Of a stretch of DNA of 64,000 bases, positions 54,673-63,939 are shown piece after piece. How positions within the stretch are numbered: the stretch's first letter is position 1; each line of letters opens with the position of its first letter. The translations under genes were made by a program, and so were the position numbers. Source of the stretch: Levilactobacillus zymae DSM 19395 (GTDB lineage: Bacteria > Bacillota > Bacilli > Lactobacillales > Lactobacillaceae); contig NZ_AZDW01000051.1 of assembly GCF_001434115.1 (NCBI RefSeq), positions 62,001 to 126,000 on the forward strand, in the 5' to 3' direction. The notes under the pieces are model-generated. The model worked only from the letters and a program-made list of their open reading frames with translations. It was not told the origin of the DNA and made no database searches.

Positions 54673-54717
54673 TGTAAAGAAAAAACTCTTTACATCATAT
54701 CTAGAAACTGGTATATT
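54673..54717 (+). promoter_or_regulatory. rpsP promoter with inverted repeat at -35
   Basis: TTTACA (54689-54694) and TATATT (54712-54717) are 17 bases apart. The -35 is part of a perfect inverted repeat TGTAAAGA/TCTTTACA (54673-54680 and 54687-54694) with a six-base spacer, which may be an operator or a weak terminator of the preceding operon. Confidence 0.7.
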
Positions 54718-54751
54718 ATTACACGTTGAAAGAAATACAGGAGGTGTCTAC

Positions 54752-55027
54752 ATGTCAGTAAAGATTCGCTTAAAGCGGATGGGTTCTAAGAAGCGCCCAT
54801 TCTACCGAATCGTGGTTGCCGATTCTCGGAGCCCTCGGGATGGCCGGTTTATCGAAAACGTTGGGACTTACAACCCAGTGACGAACCCAGCCGAAGTTAA
54901 GTTAAACGAAGAATCCATCATGAACTGGTTGAACAACGGTGCTCAACCTTCAGATACGGTGAAGAACTTACTTTCGAACGCCGGGATCATGAAGCAATAC
55001 CACGAAGCTAAGTACACTAAGAAGTAG
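54752..55027 (+). CDS. rpsP: 30S ribosomal protein S16
   Basis: A 91-residue 30S protein ([20 protein letters not shown]) needed for 30S assembly. It follows AGGAGGTG and heads the conserved rpsP-khpA-rimM-trmD-rplS run. Confidence 0.98.
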   Translation: MSVKIRLKRMGSKKRPFYRIVVADSRSPRDGRFIENVGTYNPVTNPAEVKLNEESIMNWLNNGAQPSDTVKNLLSNAGIMKQYHEAKYTKK

Positions 55028-55036
55028 TGATTAGCC

Positions 55037-55297
55037 ATGACCGATTTTAAGGCATTAATTCTTGCAATTGTCAGCCCCCTCGTGGAGCACCCGGATGATC
55101 TGGTCGTCACGACCACGGAAACGGACCGCTTCTACGAATATCGGTTAGCCGTGCACCCGGACGATGTTGGTCGGGTCATCGGTAAGCAAGGCCGGGTCGC
55201 CCAAGCTATTCGGACAATCGTCTATAGCGTGCGCGTCAACGGCAATAAACGGGTTCGGCTCATCATTGATGACCACCCGACAAAGACTCTCGAGTGA
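55037..55297 (+). CDS. khpA: KH-domain RNA-binding protein KhpA
   Basis: An 86-residue protein consisting of one KH domain; the GxxG loop is IGKQGR in DDVGRVIGKQGRVAQAI. KhpA with KhpB binds many RNAs and affects cell elongation in streptococci and lactobacilli. It follows rpsP by nine bases. Its stop lies inside a terminator hairpin. Confidence 0.94.
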   Translation: MTDFKALILAIVSPLVEHPDDLVVTTTETDRFYEYRLAVHPDDVGRVIGKQGRVAQAIRTIVYSVRVNGNKRVRLIIDDHPTKTLE

Positions 55298-55324
55298 GGC
55301 GGCAACGTTTCCCTCGAGTTTTTT
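55289..55324 (+). terminator. rpsP-khpA terminator
   Basis: CTCGAG (55289-55294) pairs with CTCGAG (55313-55318), followed by six T residues. The stem is only six base pairs and overlaps the khpA stop codon, so partial read-through to rimM is likely. Confidence 0.6.
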
Positions 55325-55417
55325 GTATCATCGATTAAATCAGTCACGCGAAGACCTGGTGCGGGGCCTTCGATCAGTAAACGACGCACAAAGTCAAAAA
55401 CAGATGGGAGTAGAACC

Positions 55418-55936
55418 ATGACGTATTATACGGTGGGCACCATTGTTAACACCCACGGCATTAAGGGCGAAGTGCGGGTCATTGCGACCACCGACTTCCC
55501 GCAGAAACGGTTCGCCAAGGGGGCCGTTTTGTGGGCCTTCATGCCCAACGCCACGCAACCAACCAAGCTGACCGTGGCCACGGTGCGGCAACACAAGCAA
55601 TTTTACCTGTTGAGCTTTACCGGTTACCCGTCGATCAACGACGTGGAGGGGTTCAAGACCGCCACGTTGAAGATCTCCGAAGACGAACTGCAGGCCGACG
55701 ACTTACAGCCGGGCGAATACTATTACCACCAAATCGTGGGCCTCGACGTGGTCACGGTCGCCGGAGACAAGCTGGGAACGGTGAAGGAAATCCTGTCACC
55801 GGGCGCCAACGACGTGTGGGTCGTCCAACGGCCCGGGCAAAGTGATCTCTTATTGCCGGTGATCGATCAGGTGGTCAAAGACGTGGACTTAGACCAACAC
55901 CAAGTCACGGTCGAATTGATGGAGGGGCTCGACTAA
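55418..55936 (+). CDS. rimM: Ribosome maturation factor RimM
   Basis: A 172-residue 30S maturation factor that binds S19. The N-terminal domain begins [18 protein letters not shown]; the C-terminal PRC barrel has [13 protein letters not shown] and [14 protein letters not shown]. It overlaps trmD by one base. Confidence 0.96.
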   Translation: MTYYTVGTIVNTHGIKGEVRVIATTDFPQKRFAKGAVLWAFMPNATQPTKLTVATVRQHKQFYLLSFTGYPSINDVEGFKTATLKISEDELQADDLQPGEYYYHQIVGLDVVTVAGDKLGTVKEILSPGANDVWVVQRPGQSDLLLPVIDQVVKDVDLDQHQVTVELMEGLD

Positions 55937-56709
55937 TGCGAATTGACGTTTTAAGTTTATTCCCCGATATGTTTAGCGGGCCGATGCACGATTCCATCGT
56001 GGGTAAGGCCATCGAAAACGGCCATCTGACCATGCCGGTGACCAACTTTCGCGATTACTCGACCAATAAGCACGGTAACGTGGACGATTATCCCTTTGGT
56101 GGGGGCGCGGGGATGCTGCTCCAACCCCAACCCATCTTTGACGCACTAGCCGCCACGCAGGCCCAGGCAGCCGCTGAGGGACTGCCCAAGGGCCGGGTGA
56201 TTCTGACGGATCCGGCGGGGGTGACCTTCGATCAGCACGTGGCCGAGACCTTTGCCCACGAGGAACATCTGACCTTCCTGTGCGGCCATTACGAGGGCTA
56301 CGACGAACGGATTCGGCACCTGGTGACCGATGAGGTGTCGTTGGGCGACTTCGTGTTGACCGGCGGGGAATTGCCGACCATGGTGATGATCGACGCCACG
56401 GTGCGGCTCTTGCCCGGGGTACTGGGTAACGCCGAATCGGCGCCCGGCGACTCGTTTTCGTCCGGACTACTGGAATACCCGCAATACACGCGGCCAGCGG
56501 ATTTTCGGGGGATGACTGTGCCGGACGTGCTGATCAGCGGGAACCACCAGAAGATCGATGAATGGCGGCAAAAGGAAGCCCTGCGGCGGACCTATCTGCG
56601 GCGGCCGGATCTGATCGACCACCAGCACTTGACCCAGCAGCAGAAGCATTTGTTGGCCGACGTGCGCATCGAAGAAGAGGAAAAACGCGACCAGCAGTCA
56701 AGAAGTTAA
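55936..56709 (+). CDS. trmD: tRNA (guanine37-N1) methyltransferase TrmD
   Basis: A 257-residue SPOUT-class enzyme that methylates G37 of tRNAs reading CNN/GNN codons and prevents frameshifts. [13 protein letters not shown] opens it; the knot includes [27 protein letters not shown] and [10 protein letters not shown]. The length is usual. It is coupled to rimM. Confidence 0.97.
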   Translation: MRIDVLSLFPDMFSGPMHDSIVGKAIENGHLTMPVTNFRDYSTNKHGNVDDYPFGGGAGMLLQPQPIFDALAATQAQAAAEGLPKGRVILTDPAGVTFDQHVAETFAHEEHLTFLCGHYEGYDERIRHLVTDEVSLGDFVLTGGELPTMVMIDATVRLLPGVLGNAESAPGDSFSSGLLEYPQYTRPADFRGMTVPDVLISGNHQKIDEWRQKEALRRTYLRRPDLIDHQHLTQQQKHLLADVRIEEEEKRDQQSRS

Positions 56710-56711
56710 CC

Positions 56712-56740
56712 TTTACAGGCCTTCTGAGATATGCTAAACT
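56712..56740 (+). promoter_or_regulatory. rplS promoter
   Basis: TTTACA (56712-56717) and TAAACT (56735-56740) are 17 bases apart, directly after trmD; an extended TG precedes the -10. Confidence 0.8.
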
Positions 56741-56746
56741 TATTTT

Positions 56747-56815
56747 TGGCTGTTTAGCCACAGAAACAACATTCCGCTGTCGAATCCTGAGAATGAATGT
56801 TGGCGAAAGGAAAGA
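56747..56815 (+). ncRNA. Putative L19 (rplS) leader RNA
   Basis: The short leader before rplS folds into GGCT/AGCC and a longer hairpin CAACATT/AATGTTG. Firmicutes rplS genes often carry an L19 leader for autoregulation, and position and size fit. Family membership was not tested. Confidence 0.55.
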
Positions 56816-56821
56816 AAAAAT

Positions 56822-57178
56822 ATGCGCCAAAATCAATTAATTGCCAAGATCAACCAAGAACAATTACGTGACGATGTTCCGGACTTCCGTGCCGGGGATA
56901 CTGTTCGTGTTCACGCCCGGATCGTTGAAGGTTCCCGCGAACGGATTCAGTTATTCGAAGGTGTCGTTATCAAGCGTAAGGGTGCGGGCATCCAAGCCAC
57001 TTACACGGTTCGTAAGATTAGTAACGGTGTCGGTGTGGAACGGATCTTCCCATTACACTCCCCACGAGTTGCTAAGATCGACGTCATCCGTCAAGGTCGG
57101 GTACGTCGGGCTAAGCTCTACTACTTACGCGAACTTAACGGTAAGGCTGCGCGGATTCCAGAACGCCGTCGTAACTAA
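56822..57178 (+). CDS. rplS: 50S ribosomal protein L19
   Basis: A 118-residue protein at the 30S-50S interface. [20 protein letters not shown] and [15 protein letters not shown] are typical. It has its own promoter and terminator after trmD. Confidence 0.98.
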   Translation: MRQNQLIAKINQEQLRDDVPDFRAGDTVRVHARIVEGSRERIQLFEGVVIKRKGAGIQATYTVRKISNGVGVERIFPLHSPRVAKIDVIRQGRVRRAKLYYLRELNGKAARIPERRRN

Positions 57179-57188
57179 GCACGTGATT

Positions 57189-57223
57189 AAAAAACACCAA
57201 CCGATTGTGGTTGGTGTTTTTTT
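57189..57223 (+). terminator. rplS terminator
   Basis: AAAAAACACCAACC and GGTTGGTGTTTTTT form a 14-base perfect stem with a six-base loop. Confidence 0.95.
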
Positions 57224-57326
57224 GTTGGCATAGATTTAGTTACTATGATTAATGATGCTATTGGACAATTTGTTTCTGAAAATAATAATCAACCGGAGAA
57301 CTAAAGATAGTGGTTTCTTGTTGAAT

Positions 57327-57355
57327 TTGTTAAAATTTTGCGATTTCAGTAATAA
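57327..57355 (+). promoter_or_regulatory. Promoter of the ECF/corrinoid-type operon
   Basis: TTGTTA (57327-57332) and TAATAA (57350-57355) are 17 bases apart, giving a leader of about 105 nt. The 245 bases between the rplS terminator and the operon are AT-rich and contain no other gene; no cobalamin riboswitch B12 box was found in them. Confidence 0.65.
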
Positions 57356-57431
57356 AACGTGCTGGCGATAGCAAAAATCTGTAGAAGACGTCAGGATATC
57401 ATCATGGGGCCATGTTAGGATAAAGTTATTC

Positions 57432-57446
57432 AAGAAAACGTTTTCA
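57432..57446 (+). promoter_or_regulatory. cre site (CcpA) of the ECF operon
   Basis: The palindrome GAAAACGTTTTC (57434-57445), in AGAAAACGTTTTCA, matches the CcpA operator with one mismatch. It lies 22 bases before the ecfT start, in the transcribed leader, a position that favours repression by roadblock. Confidence 0.8.
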
Positions 57447-57467
57447 AAGCAAGAAGGGTGAGACAGT

Positions 57468-58364
57468 ATGCAGGCCGGGACTATTAGTGAGCTAAGCTTT
57501 TTCAGTCAGTTACATCCCTTAACGGTGCTGGTGTACTTTATCGAACTCTTTACATTATTGCTGGTGTTTAATCACCTGATCCTCACTATCGGCTTGTTTG
57601 GAAGTGTTTTGGGACTATGTTTATTTTATTTTAACCGAACTAAAGTGCGCCGTTTACTGGTGGGAAGTCTTTCAATGATGGGCTTGATTGTTGTCTTTAA
57701 TCTGCTGTTGAACCAGCGTGGAACGCACGTCTTGTGGCAAATGCGTTGGGGAAGCTTGCACTTTCAGTTAACGGAGAGTGCCACGATTTACGGGCTCACG
57801 ATGGCGGCATCGTTGGGAGCAATGATTCTAACGTTTATCCTGCTGAACGGGGTCTTGGTGACGCCCAAACTCACTTTTTTGTTGTTTCCCGTAGTGCCAC
57901 GATTGGCGATGCTACTGACGATTGCCTTACGTCTGGTCGATTTATTGCTCCAAAAGTTGCAACGGTTAGCCCGTTTTCAGAAAACACGGAACTTGGTGGT
58001 CAGCGAGGGGACTTTGCGCCAACGCGTGAAGAACCTGGGACGGCTTTTTCGGGTCATCCTGGTCACCGCAGTTTCTGACGCGATGGAAACCGCGGTTTTA
58101 ATGGAAGCCCGGGGATTTGGCGCACATAAACGTAGCCAGTATCAACAGTTTCAATTTCAAGTAACGGATGGGGTGTTTTTAGGCCTTTCCGTGATCTGGT
58201 TTGGGGTGATTATTGGTTTGCGATGGTTAGGCTGGGGATGGACTGGTGATTTGACCCAGTTAGTGTGGGGAACCGGGCAGGACATTGCGTTATTAATTAT
58301 CAGTAGTGGATTGGTTCTCTTGCCAATCATCGGTGAAGGGGGGTATCGCTTGTGGGCGAACTAA
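57468..58364 (+). CDS. ecfT: ECF transporter transmembrane protein EcfT
   Basis: A 298-residue membrane protein of an energy-coupling-factor vitamin importer. About six hydrophobic helices are visible, and a cytoplasmic segment has the coupling motif MEARGFG (A-R-G) that engages the ATPases. The start follows AAGGGTGAG. It precedes and overlaps the double ATPase gene by 13 bases. This is a dedicated T component beside its own S component (group I arrangement), separate from the shared ECF module that lactobacilli usually keep near ribosomal genes. Confidence 0.9.
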   Translation: MQAGTISELSFFSQLHPLTVLVYFIELFTLLLVFNHLILTIGLFGSVLGLCLFYFNRTKVRRLLVGSLSMMGLIVVFNLLLNQRGTHVLWQMRWGSLHFQLTESATIYGLTMAASLGAMILTFILLNGVLVTPKLTFLLFPVVPRLAMLLTIALRLVDLLLQKLQRLARFQKTRNLVVSEGTLRQRVKNLGRLFRVILVTAVSDAMETAVLMEARGFGAHKRSQYQQFQFQVTDGVFLGLSVIWFGVIIGLRWLGWGWTGDLTQLVWGTGQDIALLIISSGLVLLPIIGEGGYRLWAN

Positions 58365-60010
58365 TACGAATGGAAAACTTTTCATTTACCTACCCCCAAC
58401 AGAAAAAAATGGCCCTGCAGCAAGTTGATTTAAGGATTGCAACGGGGGATTTTATCACGTTAGTGGGGGCGACGGGAAGCGGCAAAACGACGTTGCTAAA
58501 GCAGTTTAAACGGGAATTAGTTCCCGCCGGCGAGGCACACGGGACCGTGACGTTTCAGGGCGAAGCTATTCAAGATTTGGCTTTAACGACCAGCGCACAA
58601 AAAATTGGGTTTGTGGCGCAAAATCCCCTGACCCAACCCATTATGGCCACCGTACTCGAAGAACTCACCTTTCCTTTAGAAAATTTAGGCTATTCCACCA
58701 CGCAGATCAATAGTCGGATTGCGGAATTAGCCAATTTCTTGGGGTTAGATCAATTGCTGCCCCGGGCCATTAAAACGTTATCGGGGGGCCAGATTCAGTT
58801 GGTGAACTTGGCCTCCGTCCTCGCGTTGGAGCCCGACGTGATTCTTTTGGATGAACCCACCGCACAATTGGACCCAACTACGGCCCAGAACTTTTTAAAT
58901 GTTTTACGACAAGTTCATGACGAGTTGGGGATTACTATCGTGTTGACGGAGCATCGGTTAAGTCGGGTCCTGGCGCTCGCCAATCGCTTAGTGGTTTTGC
59001 AGTCGGGAAGCATTATTTACGATGGCAACGTGTCGGCCGGTCTAGAAAAAATGACAGCGCTACCGGAACTAGCGGACTTTGTCCCGCCGATTCCACAATT
59101 TTTTCTGCAACATCACTTAGAAACACGACCGTTACCTTTAACGGTCCCAACCGGGCGGCAATTATTAGCGCAACGGCGTTATCGCTTTGAACAGCGTCCA
59201 AATTTAGGGGCTAAGGACGCACTTGTCGCACGGGACGATTCATTATTGACCGTCAAGAAGTTGTTGGTTCACTTTGACGATCAGATTGTATTACGGCGCT
59301 TAGAGTTAACCGTTCCGCGTGGTGACTGGCTCGCCATTATTGGCAAAAATGGTTCAGGAAAGTCGACACTCTTATCCGTTTTGGCGGGACTGTTAAAACC
59401 GGAACACGGCAAGGTTTGGCTGGCCAAACAGCTAGTCTGGAAGATGAAAAATTTAGAACGGTTACGGACAGTCGCCTATTTAGCCCAGAATCCAACGGAT
59501 CAGTTTAGTGGGAAAACCGTCATTGAAGAATTACGGGATCAAGCCCGGTTGGCGGATCCGCCCGTCACGGAACAGCAGGTGACACAGTGGTTGGCGACCT
59601 TACGGCTGACGGCGGTAGCCCACCAAAACGTATTCGATTTGAGTGGAGGTCAACAGCAGTTAGTCGGGTTAGGACTGGCCTTAATGACGCGTCCGCAACT
59701 CCTGCTTTTGGATGAACCCACTAAGGGATTGGACCCCACGACTAAACGGCAGTTAGGGACGATCTTGCAGCGGGTTCACGCCGCGGGCACGACGATTGTG
59801 ATGGCCAGTCACGATATGGCCTTTTGTGCTCAATACGCGCAACGGTGTACGTTTATGTTTGCCGGCCAATTAAATCAACCGGTGACAAGTCGGCAGTTTT
59901 TTACGCAGAATTTCTTGTTCACCACGGCAATCAATCGGTTGTTGCGAGATCAGGTGCCGACCGCGCTGTTCAGTACGGATGTGCGGCAAACCTTGAAAGG
60001 AGGTGAGTAA
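58352..60010 (+). CDS. Fused double EcfA ATPase
   Basis: A 552-residue protein with two ABC ATPase domains. First: Walker A GATGSGKTTLLK (about 38-49), signature LSGGQIQLV, Walker B ILLDEPTAQLDP. Second: Walker A GKNGSGKSTLL (about 331-341), signature LSGGQQQLVGL, Walker B LLLDEPTKGLDP. In most Firmicutes these are two genes; here they are fused, as in several group I ECF systems. GTG at 58352 follows AAGGGGGG. It drives import by the S component encoded next. Confidence 0.92.
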   Translation: MGELIRMENFSFTYPQQKKMALQQVDLRIATGDFITLVGATGSGKTTLLKQFKRELVPAGEAHGTVTFQGEAIQDLALTTSAQKIGFVAQNPLTQPIMATVLEELTFPLENLGYSTTQINSRIAELANFLGLDQLLPRAIKTLSGGQIQLVNLASVLALEPDVILLDEPTAQLDPTTAQNFLNVLRQVHDELGITIVLTEHRLSRVLALANRLVVLQSGSIIYDGNVSAGLEKMTALPELADFVPPIPQFFLQHHLETRPLPLTVPTGRQLLAQRRYRFEQRPNLGAKDALVARDDSLLTVKKLLVHFDDQIVLRRLELTVPRGDWLAIIGKNGSGKSTLLSVLAGLLKPEHGKVWLAKQLVWKMKNLERLRTVAYLAQNPTDQFSGKTVIEELRDQARLADPPVTEQQVTQWLATLRLTAVAHQNVFDLSGGQQQLVGLGLALMTRPQLLLLDEPTKGLDPTTKRQLGTILQRVHAAGTTIVMASHDMAFCAQYAQRCTFMFAGQLNQPVTSRQFFTQNFLFTTAINRLLRDQVPTALFSTDVRQTLKGGE

Positions 60011-60011
60011 C

Positions 60012-60707
60012 GTGACGGTACAACAAGGTCATTGGCGGGGACGCTTATCCCTAGCGGTCGGTATTATGGCAATTTTACTGATCATGATGCTGCTATTAAA
60101 GGGGCAACATTATCTTTGGTTTAGTTTTGGGTGTTTAGCCTGCAGTATTTTACCGGCTTATTGGCGGTTTGAACACCAGCAGATGGGAACCCGGTTACTC
60201 GTGTTTCTAGCCGTTATCGTGGCCCTGGGCGTCCTGGGACGGGTGCCCTTAGCGGCCATTCCCAATATTCAGTTCACCAGTTTTGTGGTGATCGTTAGTG
60301 CGGTTAGTCTGGGACCGGAACTGGGTTTTGTGTCGGGGTCGATGATGGCCCTCGTGTCCAATCTCTTCTTAGGGCAGGGGCCTTGGACGCCTTGGCAAAT
60401 GCTGGCTTGGGGCCTGATGGGGCTGCTGACCGGATTATTACAACGGGGACACTTGAAGGATCAGCTTTGGGTCATGGTCATCTGGGGCGCTTTATGGGGC
60501 TTTTGGTATGGCTGGATTCTAGATCTCTGGTATGCCTTGGCCTATGTGCGCCCCTTACGACCGGCTAGCTTTTTACTAGCCTTTGCTTCTAGTGCCGTAT
60601 TCGATGGCCTGCACGCGGCGACTAACGCGATTAGTTTGTTATTGCTGTATCGTCCCTGGCGCAAGCTGATGGATCGGCTCATGATTAAGTACAAAATTTT
60701 AGGATAA
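60012..60707 (+). CDS. ECF transporter S component (corrinoid-type suspected)
   Basis: A 231-residue membrane protein with about six hydrophobic helices. GQGPWTPWQMLAWGLMGLLTG is the hallmark loop-helix of S components adjacent to secreted DUF4430 proteins. The GTG at 60012 is chosen because AAAGGAGGTGAG ends about six bases before it; the GTG at 60003 overlaps that site. It binds the imported substrate. The neighbouring intrinsic-factor-like proteins suggest a corrinoid; the sequence alone does not prove it. Confidence 0.85.
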   Translation: MTVQQGHWRGRLSLAVGIMAILLIMMLLLKGQHYLWFSFGCLACSILPAYWRFEHQQMGTRLLVFLAVIVALGVLGRVPLAAIPNIQFTSFVVIVSAVSLGPELGFVSGSMMALVSNLFLGQGPWTPWQMLAWGLMGLLTGLLQRGHLKDQLWVMVIWGALWGFWYGWILDLWYALAYVRPLRPASFLLAFASSAVFDGLHAATNAISLLLLYRPWRKLMDRLMIKYKILG

Positions 60708-60720
60708 AGGGTGATTTAGG

Positions 60721-61764
60721 ATGTTTCGGACAAGAAAAATCGTAGCAACAACTTTAACGGCGGTCATTACCTTAGGGACCTTAGTTCCAGTAGCCAGTGC
60801 AGCGAGTGTCAAAACGGCTAGTAAAAGTTATCGGAACGGTCAGGAAAAGAAAGCCTATACATATGCTAAAAAGATGATGAAGACCAACCGGGACGGCCTG
60901 AAAGCTAAGGCTAAGATTTTCAGTAAATCGGCTTATCCTACAACCGGGGCAGCCGCGGGGTATTCCGATTTCTTATTGGGGCTTAAAAAGCACGGCTACA
61001 AGTTTACAAAGGCCCAAAAGAAACTCGTGAAGAAAAACCTGGTGGTCTCTGCTAAAAGTGATCCAGCGACCTTGGCAACGGCAATCATTGGCTTACAGGC
61101 TATCGGCGTCAATCCCACGAAGTATCAACCAGCCGGGGCTAAGAAGAATTTGAATCTGGTCAAGACGCTTTATCAGCAAAAGATGACCAAACAAACAGTC
61201 AACGTTCAAAGCCAAGCGCTAATTGCGGTCGCGTCTAATAAGAAGTTTAAAAAACCTAGTAAGGCTGCTTTTTCCAAGACGAGTCTGAGTAAGACAATCG
61301 CTAAGAATCAACAGTCAAACCACGGTTGGGCCTACAACAATACCGTAGCCAGCGTGGATAGTGACACCACGGCAATGGCGTTGACCGCCTTAGCCATGGG
61401 GCAAAGCAAGACTAAAGCCGTGCAAACAGCCATTAAGCAGGGCCAAGGTTATCTAAAGACGGCCGTTTATAAGAGTGGGACCTTTGGCTACACCTTTAAC
61501 GGTCAAGAAAATCCCAACGCTAATTCGACAGCTGAAGCTATCCTGGCACTGTCGAGCACTAAGACGACCTTCCAGTACATCAACCGCAAGGCGATGAAGT
61601 CTGGACAAACGGCGACCCCATTGCGGCAAATGTGGCATTACGTTGCAGCGAACGGCAGTATCAAGGGCGCTTACAGCATGACATTGGCTTATGGTCAAGT
61701 TAGCATGGCCGCGGCAGCTTACCACCGGGGCTACCGTAGTGCACCGGTCTATAGCTTTAACTAG
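60721..61764 (+). CDS. Secreted alpha-toroid (prenyltransferase-like repeat) protein, intrinsic-factor alpha-domain-like
   Basis: A 347-residue exported protein. The signal peptide ends near VASA-A (residue 27). The mature protein is Lys-rich and helical, with repeats of the squalene cyclase/prenyltransferase toroid type: DPATLATAIIGLQAIG (114-129), HGWAYN with SVDSDTTAMALTALAM (201-226) and NANSTAEAILALSS (266-279). The second closely resembles the vDtxAMAxLAL repeat of eukaryotic cobalamin-binding proteins. The gene follows the S component by 13 bases. It lacks the catalytic Asp-rich motif of cyclases. I infer a corrinoid-binding half-protein; other ligands are possible. Confidence 0.78.
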   Translation: MFRTRKIVATTLTAVITLGTLVPVASAASVKTASKSYRNGQEKKAYTYAKKMMKTNRDGLKAKAKIFSKSAYPTTGAAAGYSDFLLGLKKHGYKFTKAQKKLVKKNLVVSAKSDPATLATAIIGLQAIGVNPTKYQPAGAKKNLNLVKTLYQQKMTKQTVNVQSQALIAVASNKKFKKPSKAAFSKTSLSKTIAKNQQSNHGWAYNNTVASVDSDTTAMALTALAMGQSKTKAVQTAIKQGQGYLKTAVYKSGTFGYTFNGQENPNANSTAEAILALSSTKTTFQYINRKAMKSGQTATPLRQMWHYVAANGSIKGAYSMTLAYGQVSMAAAAYHRGYRSAPVYSFN

Positions 61765-61794
61765 GCCTGAAATTCAGCTGGGGAGGTTTTTAAG

Positions 61795-62529
61795 ATGAAG
61801 AAGTCAGTGGGCGTGATTCTGGCGTTAGTCGTGACGGTCTTGACGATTGGCGCGGCCTTTACCGTGCAACACTTTGTCAGCGCTGATCAAGCAGTCGAAC
61901 GTCAAGCACAATCCAGTCAGACGTCCTCGTCGACCCAAGCGACCACATCGGCCTCGTCTTCAATGGCGCACGTGCGGTCGACTCAGACGTCTCAGTCGAC
62001 CACCACTAAGCGGGTTAAACCCAAGCACCAAGCAACGGCTCGGCGGCAACACCATCAGGCCGCAGCTAGTGCACACTCGCAATCTCGGCGGACTTCAGCC
62101 GTTAAAAAACGGCAATCGGCTCAGTCGACGCGATCGTCTCAGACGGCTCGAACCTCACGCGCGGCTACGACAACGACGAAGGCTACCGCGACTAAGTCTA
62201 CGCCTAAAGCGGTTAAGTCAACGACGACCGCTGAATCCGTGCATTTAGTGGTCACGGGTTATCACAAGACCTTTTTTGACGGTCGGGTAAAGATCAATGC
62301 TAAATCAACCGCTTTTTCGGTATTAAAGGCGTCTAAGCTGAAATTAGTTTATCAGGGCGGAGTCGCTTTCTACGTTAGTAGCATCAACGGCCTAGCCCAA
62401 AACGATATTAAAACGGGGAGTGGCTGGAAGTATAAGGTAAATGGTAAGTTTATCGACCGGGCTGCGAACCAGACTAAGGTTGGTAAAAATGATTCGGTTC
62501 ATTGGTACTTTACCACCAAGGGCTATTAA
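61795..62529 (+). CDS. Secreted DUF4430 protein, transcobalamin beta-domain-like
   Basis: A 244-residue exported protein. An N-terminal hydrophobic segment (about 5-27) may be a signal peptide or a membrane anchor; there is no lipobox Cys and no LPXTG. Residues about 38-148 form a Ser/Thr/Arg/Lys/His-rich linker. The C-terminal domain (about 149-244, from SVHLVVTG to the WYFTTKGY end) has the DUF4430/transcobalamin C-terminal pattern, including KTGSGWKYKVNGKFID. Together with the preceding protein it would reproduce the two-domain cobalamin clamp of intrinsic factor. It ends the operon. Confidence 0.82.
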   Translation: MKKSVGVILALVVTVLTIGAAFTVQHFVSADQAVERQAQSSQTSSSTQATTSASSSMAHVRSTQTSQSTTTKRVKPKHQATARRQHHQAAASAHSQSRRTSAVKKRQSAQSTRSSQTARTSRAATTTTKATATKSTPKAVKSTTTAESVHLVVTGYHKTFFDGRVKINAKSTAFSVLKASKLKLVYQGGVAFYVSSINGLAQNDIKTGSGWKYKVNGKFIDRAANQTKVGKNDSVHWYFTTKGY

Positions 62530-62553
62530 CCCTAAGCAACGAGAAATTCAACG

Positions 62554-62596
62554 AGCCACTGTGATTAGTGTTGTCACTAGCCACGGTGGCTTTTTA
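62554..62596 (+). terminator. Terminator of the ECF operon
   Basis: AGCCACTGTG pairs with CACGGTGGCT around an 18-base loop and runs into TTTTTA. Confidence 0.85.
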
Positions 62597-62615
62597 GAAT
62601 AAATGGTGACGTTAA

Positions 62616-62659
62616 AAAGTCCCCGGTAACAATCACTTTCGATTGTTACCGGGGACTTT
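62616..62659 (-). terminator. Terminator of the D-lactate dehydrogenase gene
   Basis: AAAGTCCCCGGTAACAATC and its exact complement enclose a six-base loop. The T-run is on the minus strand, about 95 bases after the dehydrogenase stop. Confidence 0.9.
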
Positions 62660-62754
62660 AAGCGCCAGCCGCCTGAACGGATAATCTAAGTCGTTCACTA
62701 GTAATGGAGGTAATTAATGGCGTGAACGGCGACTGACTAATTCTAAGCGAGCAG

Positions 62755-63921
<1,167 letters not shown>

Positions 63922-63939
63922 TCAGAAGACGGCCACGAG

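Noticed and set aside
57356-57467. Possible cobalamin riboswitch before ecfT
   Set aside because: No B12 box is visible and the leader is too short for the common classes.
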